A stretch of 64,000 bases of DNA from JAJXWB01 sp037044955 (GTDB lineage Bacteria; Pseudomonadota; Alphaproteobacteria; Rhizobiales; Beijerinckiaceae): assembly GCA_037044955.1 (NCBI GenBank), contig JBAOHX010000008.1, forward strand, positions 1-64,000, in the 5' to 3' direction. Positions 1-7,479 of the stretch are shown one piece after another. Positions within the stretch are counted from its first letter, which is position 1; every line of letters begins with the position of its first letter. The translations under genes and the position numbers were made by a program. Below the pieces are notes generated by a model. It did no database searches. It was not told where the DNA came from and saw nothing but the letters and a program-made list of their open reading frames with translations.

Positions 1-58
1 CCACCAGACATTTGTAAGTATCTGTTTTTAAAGAAAAATTTTGGCATACTAGGCTGAC

Positions 59-79
59 GGTCCACAAATTGGTCCACAA
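59..79 (+). repeat. GGTCCACAA direct-repeat pair, left copy
   Basis: The 9-mer GGTCCACAA occurs at 59-67 and again at 71-79, start to start 12 bases. The same 9-mer pair with the same 12-base phasing lies just upstream of the integrase start (6,892-6,912), in the same orientation. This may be an integrase arm-type binding site or a copy of the integrase leader, for example from a neighbouring element. A short open frame reads leftward off the window from an ATG at 47. Confidence 0.6.
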
Positions 80-191
80 TCGGGGCTAAAAAATCGCGCC
101 GGGGGTGTCGTCGGGCACCCCTCCGCGCGCGCGTATTGTTCGCCAAATTGCTTTGATTTGCTCTAGTCCGGTCGAGCGCAGGCGTTTGATT

Positions 192-209
192 GTTTGATTA
201 AATTCAAAC
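192..209. repeat. Inverted repeat GTTTGA-N6-TCAAAC
   Basis: Six-base arms with the spacer TTAAAT. It resembles the three CTTGA/TCAAG palindromes at 297, 374 and 1,063 in arm sequence and spacer, and is followed by CGC-rich sequence. Probably a divergent member of the same set. Confidence 0.5.
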
Positions 210-296
210 CGCAGGCGTGGGGGCCTTGGGATACGCCCGGCCTTTGATCTGTTGAAAGTTTTTCAGCCGCCACGATCCGGCCATCGCTTGAAAAAT

Positions 297-317
297 CTTG
301 ATTTCTTTTCAAGCCGC
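297..317. repeat. Palindrome CTTGA-N7-TCAAG followed by CCGC
   Basis: Arms CTTGA (297-301) and TCAAG (309-313), then CCGC. It shares layout and flanking CCGC with the copies at 374 and 1,063. Candidate operator, iteron or recombination-associated repeat; function unknown. Confidence 0.6.
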
Positions 318-373
318 AGCCGCCCGGCCTCTGGTTTCCTCTAGTGCGAACGCCCCGCTTCGCCTTGATTTAT

Positions 374-395
374 CTTGATTAAATTCAAGTCCGCC
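374..395. repeat. Palindrome CTTGA-N6-TCAAG followed by TCCGCC
   Basis: Arms at 374-378 and 385-389, spacer TTAAAT, then TCCGCC. A second partial CTTGATT lies just upstream at 363. Same family as the palindromes at 297 and 1,063. Confidence 0.6.
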
Positions 396-716
396 GCGAC
401 CGAAACGCGTTCGCTTCCCTGTCACGCCAGCGCGGGCAGGGCGTATCTAAATCATTCTACTTCAGATTATTTCCGAGCTGACTAGGGGGCGATCCTGTTC
501 ACGCAACGCCCTGAGATTGCGGGCCATTCCAATTTTAATCCCCCACGCGCCAGCGGACGGCTGGATGTTGCTACTGTAGCAATCCTGCCTCGGCTGAAAA
601 GAGAGGAATCAAAAGCAGCCGCCTGCATTCGGGCTCGGCCGGCAGATTTTGATTGCCGGAAATATTGGCCCTTGTAACATCGCGTCGGGCAGGATGACGT
701 AATTGGAGGAACACCG

Positions 717-870
717 ATGAAGATTTCCACATTCCTGTTTTTGATTTCACTTGTGTCCGCTGGCACCGCGTCGGCGCAAACAGCCTGCCGTGATGGCAGC
801 TATTCGGGCTCATCTGGCCAAGGCACCTGTTTCTCACCATGGCGGAGAAGCCCGGGGGAACGGTCGATGA
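717..870 (+). CDS. Small secreted DUF3761-like protein (one-base frameshift)
   Basis: The first 20 residues form a clear signal peptide ending ASA, followed by a short mature part with a CRDGSYSGSSGQGTC motif. Removing one T from the TTT run at 830-832 continues the frame as CSHHGGEARGNGR and a stop at 868-870, giving about 50 aa. The CKDGxxS...GTCSHHGG pattern is that of DUF3761 proteins, small exported proteins of unknown function. As read, the frame runs into the next gene instead. The stop overlaps the ATG of the following gene (ATGA), so the two are probably translated together. The family call comes from motif memory and the frame correction is inference. Confidence 0.6.
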
Positions 871-1019
871 ACAGGAAGACTATCGCCACACTCGCGTGCT
901 TTGCGCTCGCGTCACTCTTTTTCGCGACGCTAGCAGACGCGAAGGGGCGGACTGGCAGCCATCGTTACGGCGGCTACAACAGCCACGGAAAAGGCAGCCA
1001 CTACTACGGCGGGCGCTAG
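867..1019 (+). CDS. Tiny secreted Gly/His/Tyr-rich protein
   Basis: This 50-residue protein starts at an ATG overlapping the stop of the preceding DUF3761-like gene. Residues 1 to about 24 look like a signal peptide (MNRK, then a hydrophobic run ending ADA). The mature part is about 26 residues, rich in Gly, His, Tyr and Ser, with repeated GGYN/HGKG/HYYGG elements. No enzymatic motif is visible. It may bind metal or surfaces through the His/Tyr cluster, but this is a guess. The overlap with the DUF3761-like gene suggests a joint role outside the cytoplasm. Confidence 0.6.
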   Translation: MNRKTIATLACFALASLFFATLADAKGRTGSHRYGGYNSHGKGSHYYGGR

Positions 1020-1062
1020 CGCGCCTCGTGGCTTCCCACGGCCGCACCTCGCCGTTTGAAAT

Positions 1063-1085
1063 CTTGATTTCAATTCAAGTCCGCC
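1063..1085. repeat. Palindrome CTTGA-N7-TCAAG followed by TCCGCC
   Basis: Arms at 1,063-1,067 and 1,075-1,079, then TCCGCC. It lies between the small secreted-protein pair and the end of the minus-strand cassette, so it may also act as a terminator-like hairpin. Same family as the copies at 297 and 374. Confidence 0.6.
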
Positions 1086-1152
1086 CGGCGCGTCGGGCTT
1101 TTCTGGGCCTCGCAAAATCAGTCCCGCAATGAGGTGATTTGCGGTGCTTCGA

Positions 1153-1830
1153 CTACTTCCCGGCAAAGCGGTGCGGCAGGCGGCAATACCTTCCGGGAGC
1201 GCCGCTTGGCCTCCTGATTTGCGCGCCGCTGCGATCCATCGCCACCACTTGCGAGCCATCGCCTAGAAGCCATGCGAGGCCCTGCAATCGACGCGGGCGG
1301 CTGGCGCGGTCGGATGCAGCCCAAACACCTCGGAAACGTCCCAGCCCAGCCGGTGCGCCTCCGCGCCCCACTGGTCCAAAAAGGCGAGCGCGCCGTCTAT
1401 TGCGGCCTGCCATCGCGTCGGGCTGAAATCTCCCGGCGGGCCGTCCTGTTCGAGCCTCGCAAATGCTCCGCCCATGCCCTCGGCAGATTGGTGTCATATT
1501 CGAGAATCGCGGCCCGTTCCTCATATTCTGTCCCACAGCATTGCGGCGGCCTCATCCGGGCCGTTCGAGAGGTGGTCATTTGCGGTAGCCGCTGGCGCTG
1601 CGCCCTTTAGGGTGTTGCATAAGTCGCCTGAGGCGGCCTGTTCTGAGATCGCGCCCTGTGCCTGCCCATCGTCAGCAGCGTCCGCGAAACTTTCGCATTT
1701 CCTCAAAGCCGCAACTGACAAAACTGACGGAACCGGGTTTTGTCGGTGTCTGTCAGTCGCGGGTTGAGCGTATGGGCGGTTTTTCAGCCCGTGCAGCCGT
1801 CGCGCGCACTTCATCCAGCCAGCGGCCCAT
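1153..1830 (-). pseudogene. Element accessory protein of unknown function (frameshifted)
   Basis: A likely start is ATG at 1,830, one base after the corrected stop of the DUF3987 gene. It opens MGRWLDEVRATAARAEKPP and continues in other frames through a DEAAAMLW stretch, EERAAILEYD, then a segment reading FGLHPTAPAARVDC and GLAWLLGDGSQVVAMD. Proteins with this EERAAILEYD/FGLHP.APAAR pattern are, from memory, common last genes of such cassettes in Rhizobiales elements, but no function is known to me. At least three frame changes interrupt it (about 1,765, about 1,490-1,520 and about 1,285). Because core genes here show the same damage, these may be sequencing errors rather than decay. Confidence 0.5.
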
Positions 1831-1831
1831 T

Positions 1832-3401
1832 TCAGCCTCCCGGCGTCAAAGTCGGATGCCATTCGTAACCGCGTCGCGGGTCTACCGCCTTCCTGCGCCG
1901 ATCCGGTTACATGCCTGCGGACATGGCCCGTGCTTTCCAAAAAGGTCGATTGCGTCGGCTACGTCCGCGCGGTCGGCTTAGGCCGGTCCAGCACTTGCGT
2001 TGAACATCTCGGGCAGAGAACTGCGGCGGCAAGCTATCCCGGCGGGCAATGACAAGCCTTGCAGCATCTTCAACGGCAACCATGCCGCTGGCGTAAATCC
2101 GGTTCGCGTGGGTCCGCAGATAGTCCGCCCAATCCAGCGCCCGGCCCGTCGCCTCCGCCGACACGGGGCCGTCTGCCGCCGTCTACAAGGTGGAAGATGA
2201 GCGCCGAAGCTGGCGACCGTCTTGGGCATTTTCAGGAGATGGCTTTCCAGCGCGGGCGCAATATTGCCCTGTCGCGCCTCTTGCTGGATTCCCTCAGTAC
2301 CAGCGACGGAATAGCCCCTGCGCTTCGCTAGAGAAGCCGTAGACGGCAGGCTCGCCTCGCCCATAGGTAAGCGAATGGACGCGGCGGAATGCTTCCCTGT
2401 AGCCTTCCCTAGCCCCCTCGCACGGCGCGCGGTCAATCCACTTCCAATCCGTTCGGTCATCGGGCCAGACGGCAAGCTGTAGACGTTGCAGCAATCCATC
2501 GTCGCCGCTTCCGTTCACGGCGGCCCGGACTATAGGCGCGATCCGCGATGGCTGTATGCCGCCAATCATGGAAAGCGTCAGCGCGGGAATGCTGATAGTC
2601 CCGCGCCCGATCCGATCAAACACATACGGGGAAAGCCCGTTGAACGCCTCCAGATAGAACGCCCGTTCCGCTCTGATACTCGTGACGGTCGAGACGGGCG
2701 AGCAATCCTGGCAGTTCGTCCCGGCGTAGCAGCAGGCCGCGCGGATTCTCCGCCAGCAGTTCGCCAAGCTTCTCTACGGTCGCGTCCGCCACAATAAGGC
2801 GCGGGCAGGGCGTTTCATTGTCTTCCGCCGCTTCGGTCGCAAGAGCGGCGCGGGCGGCTTCGCGGTCGCCTTCCTTCAATGCCTTCGCCGCGCGTTTCTT
2901 TGCATCGCTGGCGGCTAATGCAGCCATCGCGGCGTCAATATCGTCTTCCTGCCGCTCGCGTTCCCATGCCCGACGCATTTCGTCTTGAAGCGAGTAGACC
3001 GGAGCGAGCGCTGCGTCCTGCGCTGGCGATTTCATAGACGAAGGGCGACCAATCTCAGCGCCCCAAAGATTCGGAACAACGATCCAATCGTCCAGCGCCT
3101 TCGGCCTCAGTTGCGCACGGTTCCCGGCTAGCGATCCAAGGCCGCACAAGCTGGCGACCGCCACAAAGTCAGCGGGGGATTGTTGACGCTCGGAAACGTC
3201 GAAAACGTAAGCTGACAAAACTGACGGCAGCATGTCGGGGTCGAGCGACTTAACCGGCGGTAAGACGGAAACGATCGGCGCAGGATCGCGCCAAGGTTCG
3301 GGGCCGGACTTCGCAGGCGTCGGGACCGCGAATGCACTTGTTAGGATCGCGCCGACGCCATTGTGCTCCGCCATGTCGAGGGACTGATATTTGGTGGCCA
3401 T
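1832..3401 (-). pseudogene. DUF3987/YfjI-type ATPase of the element (several frameshifts)
   Basis: The start ATG (3,401) overlaps the corrected stop of the Toprim-like gene (TGATG). About 520 aa when frames are joined, ending at a TGA at 1,832-1,834. The segment WGAEIGRPSSMKSPA at about residue 120 is the nucleotide-binding motif of DUF3987 (YfjI-like) proteins. Further on are ERAFYLEAFNGL, a conserved stretch with WPDD, and ALDWADYLRTHANRIY. These proteins resemble helicase parts of P4-type primase-helicases and probably serve element replication. Frame breaks lie near 2,675 (extra G in AGCGGAACG), near 2,300, near 2,195 and 1,940-1,880. Either a pseudogene or a gene hit by insertion errors; the neighbouring overlaps suggest it was recently intact. 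Confidence 0.65.
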
Positions 3402-3977
3402 CAAGCGGCCCTCCGGTTTTCGGTGACGGGCACGACAATGCGAGGCCGCAGGGTTAGCAGGGAGTTCGAGCGCGCGACCGATGGCGGGGTTAGCAGCCGC
3501 CACCGTGACGCCATTCAAGAGGAAGGCAGCGCCCGGCGGGTCGAGAACCACGACGCCAGTGCGCCCGGCTCGCAACCATTCGAGTATCGAGGCCCGGACT
3601 TGCACCGGCTCTTGTCCGCCCGCGTCCGAGAAAATTTCCTGTTGGCCAGCAAGGCAGACATTGCCCGCCCATAGCGCCGCGCGATCCTCTTTAGGCGACC
3701 ACGCCAGCAAGTCCGCAGGCTCGCCGCTTTCATCGCGCAATGGCACTATCAACGCCCCATGCGATGCAGGATCGCAGGCGGAGAATTGAAACAAGCCAAG
3801 GTCCGAGTTGACGACGACGCGCGCCGCCCGCATCGCGTAGCCCTCGCTCCACGGGAGAGGATCGCGCGCCAGCGCCAGCGGCGGAACGCCACGTGCCTTA
3901 AGGGCGTCCATCTCGGCTTGTGTGAGGTTGCGGCCTTCCTCGCGCCATGCCGCAAGCACATCGCTGCGACCGATCAT
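3401..3977 (-). CDS. Toprim-like protein of the element (one frameshift near the end)
   Basis: The ATG at 3,977 overlaps the stop of the upstream 70 aa gene (ATGA); a TTG at 3,983 is the alternative. The protein (about 192 aa) opens MIGRSDVLAAWREEG and carries GALIVPLRDESGEPADLLAW and RTGVVVLDPPGAAFLLNG, the layout of the Toprim-like partner that precedes DUF3987 ATPases in alphaproteobacterial elements. Near 3,440 one extra base shifts the frame; correcting it gives PRIVVPVTENRRAA and a stop that overlaps the next ATG. Without correction it would read straight into the DUF3987 gene as a false 455 aa fusion. Probably works with the ATPase in element replication (inference). Confidence 0.6.
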
Positions 3978-4186
3978 AGGCAAACCTCGCCAATTCGAGC
4001 GAGGCGGCAGACCAGCCGCGCGACCGATGGTGCGAGCCTGTAGCGGCGCGCAACATAATCCGCCGCGTAGGATTTAATTTCGGCCTGTTTTGCGCTATGT
4101 TCCCGGGAGTCATCAGCCTGCCAGCAAGTGACATTCCCGGCCCCGGCGCATCGCAATGCGTCGGGGCTTTCCGTTTGTGTCCGCAT
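3974..4186 (-). CDS. Small element protein, 70 aa, YAADYVARRY motif
   Basis: The ATG at 4,186 follows the stop of the 55 aa gene by three bases, and its own stop overlaps the next ATG. The C-terminal half reads EIKSYAADYVARRYRLAP then SVARLVCRLARIGEV, a basic amphipathic segment that I associate with small proteins sitting between the HTH and Toprim-like genes in related elements. No known catalytic motif. It could be a DNA-binding or partner protein of the replication cassette. Confidence 0.6.
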   Translation of the reverse strand: MRTQTESPDALRCAGAGNVTCWQADDSREHSAKQAEIKSYAADYVARRYRLAPSVARLVCRLARIGEVCL

Positions 4187-4189
4187 GTG

Positions 4190-4357
4190 TCACCGCCCGC
4201 GCTTGCCACCCGATGGCGCAGGCTTGGAAGGCGAGCGCGCGGGAACGAATTTCGGAGTGACGGTGAAGCTGGAGAGAACCTTTCCAGCGGGCGGCGTGAG
4301 CGCCTTGCCAATGCCGGGCGAGCGCACCGTGTCTTTGTTGATGACGGGGGATTTCAT
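4190..4357 (-). CDS. Small basic element protein, 55 aa
   Basis: An intact frame from ATG 4,357 to TGA 4,190. The ATG overlaps the stop of the HTH gene (ATGA), so the two are translationally coupled. The sequence opens MKSPVINKDTVRSPGIGKAL and ends in a Lys/Arg/Pro-rich tail (SKPAPSGGKRGR). It is probably disordered and may bind nucleic acid. Function unknown; the support is its coupling to genes on both sides. Confidence 0.55.
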   Translation of the reverse strand: MKSPVINKDTVRSPGIGKALTPPAGKVLSSFTVTPKFVPARSPSKPAPSGGKRGR

Positions 4358-4551
4358 CGCGTTCCCTCCGTCGCAAGGCGGCTCACCTCATTGCCCGGAA
4401 CGACGGTGCGTCCGCCGATCCGAATAAGGCGGAGTTTCCCCGTGCTGGCGAGCTTGTAGAGAGTGCTGCGGCCCACGCCCAAGGCGCGGCAGGCGTCCGG
4501 GACGCGATAGGCCCTCGGCGCTTCACTGTATGCGGTAGATGTAGCGTTCAT
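4354..4551 (-). CDS. HTH DNA-binding protein, excisionase/AlpA type
   Basis: A 65 aa protein. Residues 14 to about 55 form a MerR/HTH_17-like winged helix: YRVPDACRALGVGRSTLYKL followed by a wing ending LIRIGGRTVVPGNEV. Such proteins serve as excisionases (recombination directionality factors) or as regulators in integrative elements. It is the first gene of the minus-strand cassette and is coupled to the 55 aa gene by an ATGA overlap. A long imperfect inverted repeat (4,616-4,662) lies about 65 bases upstream of its start and may be its own or another regulator's operator. Confidence 0.75.
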   Translation of the reverse strand: MNATSTAYSEAPRAYRVPDACRALGVGRSTLYKLASTGKLRLIRIGGRTVVPGNEVSRLATEGTR

Positions 4552-4615
4552 TTGTATTGGTCCGTCGCTTGTTGCGATGGCCCCAATCTGTGCGCGCCTG
4601 AACTACCGTAACAGA

Positions 4616-4662
4616 CGATTGAATTTCGGTAGCCGCAGAAATCTCTACTGAAATTTCAATCG
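4616..4662. repeat. Imperfect inverted repeat upstream of the HTH gene
   Basis: The left arm CGATTGAATTTCGGTAG (4,616-4,632) pairs with CTACTGAAATTTCAATCG (4,645-4,662), with a 12-base loop. It overlaps the end of the upstream hypothetical gene and precedes the HTH gene, so it could be a terminator, an operator or both. A third TTTCAGTAG follows at 4,665. Confidence 0.6.
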
Positions 4663-5242
4663 CTTTTCAGTAGCCCTCGCCCGCCCAGCGCCATGGACCA
4701 GAAGCTGGGGATAGGCGGGGCGTGCTGTTCGAAAGCAGAGGATTTCCGTAGTTCGTAATATCGGGTTACCAAAGTGGACGCCTTTGTCCCGTGCCACTTC
4801 TCTCCTTTTTCGTGAGCTGAAGGCAGGCATCCGATATTCCACGCTTCCGCTCCTCAGCCTTCGCCGTGACAGCCACCAAGAAGGCCAGCCCGAACTTTTC
4901 GCCTCGCTTGGCCGGACGCCCCTTTTTCGGCGGGCGTTTGTAAACGTCGAAATTCGGAATGAAGTCTTTCGCCACAGTAAGAAAGAGCCACGTAAACAAC
5001 TTGTTCAAGTCGTCAGTCGGGGCACCATAATGTGTGGCGAGCGCCATAATTCTGGCGGTCGATTTACGGCTCAGCGCCTCACTCGCAGCCTTGTAAGCCG
5101 CTGTGTCGGGCTCGCTAAGGTCGGAAGGGTCTCGTCCGAACCGGTGAATGAAGTTTGCAAACCCGTATTCTTCAGCATGTTTTCGGAGATTCTCTGTTGG
5201 CGGAGGGAAGGCGGGCTTTCCCTTTTTTAGTATCAGTTTCAT
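4656..5242 (-). CDS. Hypothetical element protein (frameshift near the C-terminus)
   Basis: ATG 5,242 opens MKLILKKGKPAFPPPTENL. The protein is about 195 aa, Lys/Arg-rich, with a mid segment KRPPKKGRPAKRG that could be a nucleic-acid contact. As read it stops at 4,766. Shifting frame near 4,803 instead continues as KWHGTKASTLVTRYYELRK to a TGA at 4,656-4,658, which fits a helical DNA-binding C-terminus better. I do not recognise the family. It lies in the middle of the element, between the integrase side and the HTH gene. Confidence 0.5.
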
Positions 5243-5335
5243 GCGCGCACCTCGCGTCGCACCGATAGTGCGCAGGGAAACCGAAGGTGCGTTCGGCTTG
5301 TCGACTGGCCGGCCTATCCCTACGCTTTCGGACAA

Positions 5336-5593
5336 TTACGCCGCGCGCTCTCCGCGCAGTTTGCGTTCAATCTCGAATGCGTCGGCCAGCTTGCCGATGC
5401 ATTCCTCCAATTCGTGGGCGAGCCAAGAAAGCGGCTGTAGGTTCGGACTAACCTCGCGCGCGCCGACCGTGGCAAGCCAAAGCCCGCCAGCTTTCAGTTT
5501 GATCGTATCGAGCGCCTCCGCGAGGTCTAGGTCGCTCATTCGTTCTGACGTTTCGCCAGCCGCATCGTTGGGTGTAATTGCTTGGTCAGCCAT
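5336..5593 (-). CDS. Hypothetical element protein, 85 aa
   Basis: The ATG at 5,593 (MADQAITPNDAAGE) is preferred over the longer upstream frame, whose extra part overlaps the integrase end and has no natural composition. The N-terminal quarter looks disordered. The rest is predicted helical by eye (LDLAEALDTIKLKAGGLW and LAHELEECIGKLADAFEIE). No signal peptide, membrane segment or known motif. It follows the integrase with about 70 bases between them. Confidence 0.5.
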   Translation of the reverse strand: MADQAITPNDAAGETSERMSDLDLAEALDTIKLKAGGLWLATVGAREVSPNLQPLSWLAHELEECIGKLADAFEIERKLRGERAA

Positions 5594-5661
5594 GATCCGA
5601 CTTCCGTTCGGGTTGTGGTTAGGCCGGGCATTGCGGCGCAATCGCTTTGCTCGGCCGATTA

Positions 5662-6890
5662 TCAGGCGGCAGCGCCGCCCGATTTCGTCAGGCGGACCAC
5701 ATTGCTGGCCGCGTTCGGTTCGCAATAGCTCGCCCATGCCTGCATCAGTTCGCGCCGACGCTCCAAAGCATCGGACCGGCGGTAGGCCTGCTCGACCTTG
5801 TCACCGATCACATGGAAAGGGCCGTCTCGGCAAGGTCGCGGGGGAAGGCGGTTTCATTGCCAGCCCAATCCCGGAAGCTGGAGCGGAAGCCGTGAACGGT
5901 CGACGCCTTCGAGTTCCATGCGGCGGCAGCAGCGACGGCCATGGCCATGTCCGGAGAGCGGGCGCGTCGGCCGTTGCGCCTGGAGAGATGAACCGCGACT
6001 CGCTGAGCTTCTTCGCCTGCAGGGCCCGCAGGATCGCCACCGCCCGCGATCCGGAAGTGGGAACGCGATGCTCGCGGCTCCGGCTTCATGCGGGCGGCAG
6101 GCACGGTCCAAACGCTTGGCGCCTGAGGTCAATCTCGGTCCACTTCGGCCTGCAGCGCCTCGCTGCGTGCGGGCGGCCGTCAGGATGGTGAGCTCGAGGG
6201 CGCGGCGCCGCCGTAGCCATCGACGCTCGCCGCAGCCGCTCGCGACGAAGGCCGGGCACGTCGGCGATACGGCATGGCCGCATGATGGCCGCGCGTCGAG
6301 CCTGGATTGCTTCGGCGAGAAGGTGATGCGAGGTGGCCCCTGCCATGCGCGCCGGGATTTTCGCCGGTCCGCTGGCCTAGGGCGGTCGCATAGTCGATCG
6401 CCTTTTCAATCCGGCCCCGAAGGCGGGAGGCTGTTTCGGGCTTCTCGGTCCACATGGGCTTCAGGACACCTAGAACATCGTCGGACGTGACCTCCCCCAC
6501 CGGGATGCGGTGCAGCGGCTTGGCATAGACGCGAAGCGTCATCTCCCATTGCGCCTTGTGCTTCTCATTGCGGAAGCCTGCCGAAAGGTCCGCCGCGACC
6601 GTATCGGCCAACTCGCCAAAGGTCGGGACGGTCTTTTCCGTTCCCTTGTCGGCAATCGGGTCAATCCCGGTCTTGGCCAGCTTGCGAGCCTCGCGGGCGG
6701 CGTCTCGCGCCTGTTCGAGCGATACGACCGGGAAGGCCCCAAGGCCCATTTCCCGCGCCCTGCCCTGCCACTGAAAGCGGAGAACCCATTTCCGCGCGCC
6801 GGTAGGGGAAACAACTAGCTGCAATCCAGCGCCATCGCCGTGCTTGCCGGTCTTGGCGGTCTCAACCTTGCGGGCGGTCAGCTTTGCCAT
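5662..6890 (-). pseudogene. Tyrosine site-specific integrase, DUF4102/P4 type (multiple frameshifts)
   Basis: From ATG 6,890 (MAKLTARKVETAKTGKHGDG) to TGA 5,662 the locus is about 400 aa long, the usual size. The N-terminus is a DUF4102 arm-binding domain (GLQLVVSPTGARKWVLRFQW, MGLGAFPVVSLEQARDAA). The core-binding domain follows at about residues 100-200. The catalytic set is visible across frames: Arg in LTAART (codon 6,177-6,179), HGFR in VHGFRSSFRDW (about 5,865-5,900), and Tyr in EQAYRR (codon 5,782-5,784). The frame breaks several times between about 6,360 and 5,830. The conserved residues survive, so the breaks may be sequencing errors. It would integrate and excise the element. Confidence 0.75.
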
Positions 6891-6891
6891 C

Positions 6892-6912
6892 GGTCCACAA
6901 TCCGGTCCACAA
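6892..6912 (+). repeat. GGTCCACAA direct-repeat pair, right copy
   Basis: GGTCCACAA at 6,892-6,900 and 6,904-6,912, directly upstream of the integrase ATG, with the same 12-base phasing as the copy at 59-79. A short inverted repeat GATTGT-N5-ACAATC (6,923-6,939) adjoins it. Candidate integrase arm sites or autoregulatory operator. Confidence 0.6.
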
Positions 6913-7125
6913 CTTTGAACCGGATTGTTGCGGACAATCGCGGATAGGTAAAGACAGGACGATGCCATAATCATTGATTTTCCGCGGTTATTTTATTCAT
7001 CCTCGGACACAAGCGGTCGACGGTTTGTCGGACGCTCCCTCCGCCAGCTATTTCAAATGGTTCCGAGAAGAGCGTCCGCTGACGGCGGCGCGGCGCCCGA
7101 CGGGCCGAGCAGGAGGAGGCGCAAA

Positions 7126-7476
7126 ATGAGCATCACCCGTATCGCCGTCGGTCCGCGCATGAGCCAGGCTGTCGTGCACGGCGACACCGTCTATCTGGCC
7201 GGTCAGGTCGCCAACAAGACCGCCGGCCAATCGGTCGAGGCGCAGACCCGCGAAATCCTCGAGACGATCGATTCCCTGCTCGCGCAGGCCGGCAGCGACA
7301 AGACGAAAATCCTGTCGGCGACAATCTACCTTGTCGACATGGCGACCTTCCCCGAAATGAACAAGGTCTGGGACACCTGGGTCGTCGCCGGCCACACGCC
7401 GGCGCGCGCGACGGTCGAAGCCAAGCTCGCGGCGGCGCCCTACAAGGTCGAGATCGCGGCGATCGCCGCCAGGTAA
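7126..7476 (+). CDS. RidA family reactive-intermediate deaminase-like protein
   Basis: A 116 aa protein with the YjgF/YER057c/UK114 fold: YLAGQVANKT near residue 25, alternating hydrophobic helices, and the C-terminal signature PARATVEAKLAAAPYKVEIA with the conserved Arg. RidA hydrolyses reactive enamine/imine intermediates such as 2-aminoacrylate, so this is a cytosolic stress-protection role. The ATG at 7,126 has an AGGAGGAGG ribosome site just upstream. It is the first core gene right of the element and ends three bases before the convergent ThiF-like gene. The exact RidA subfamily is not resolved. Confidence 0.85.
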   Translation: MSITRIAVGPRMSQAVVHGDTVYLAGQVANKTAGQSVEAQTREILETIDSLLAQAGSDKTKILSATIYLVDMATFPEMNKVWDTWVVAGHTPARATVEAKLAAAPYKVEIAAIAAR

Positions 7477-7479
7477 CGG

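Larger units (their letters stand above)
1..716. other. Gene-free left part of the element with palindromic repeats
   Basis: I see no credible gene here. The stretch holds the GGTCCACAA pair (59-79), a GC-rich hairpin (GGGGTG at 102-107 with CACCCC at 116-121) and several AT-rich inverted repeats of the CTTGA...TCAAG type (192-209, 297-313, 374-389). It could be the non-coding end of the element, an attachment region or a replication/operator region. Confidence 0.5.
1..6975. mobile_element. Integrated genetic element (partial; left end beyond or near the window start)
   Basis: A tyrosine integrase sits at the right edge and reads leftward. Left of it are genes typical of alphaproteobacterial integrative elements: an HTH DNA-binding protein, a Toprim-like protein, a DUF3987/YfjI-type ATPase and small unknowns. 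Core chromosomal genes begin at ridA (7,126). No tRNA gene is recognisable at the right edge, so I cannot define the attachment core. The left edge may lie at the GGTCCACAA repeat pair at 59-79, which matches the pair upstream of the integrase, or outside the window. No conjugation or transposase genes are visible, so mobility would rest on the integrase alone. Confidence 0.75.

Noticed and set aside
1..6. CCACCA at the window start as a tRNA 3' end
   Set aside because: Six bases are not enough evidence, and the rest of the gene would lie outside the window.
2616..3983. A single 455 aa protein
   Set aside because: It is an artefact of one extra base near 3,440. The correct frame ends the Toprim-like protein at 3,401 and the DUF3987 protein starts at an overlapping ATG.
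6891..7125. tRNA gene as the integration site at the right edge
   Set aside because: No cloverleaf, T-loop GTTCRANYC or 3' end could be recognised between the integrase and ridA.
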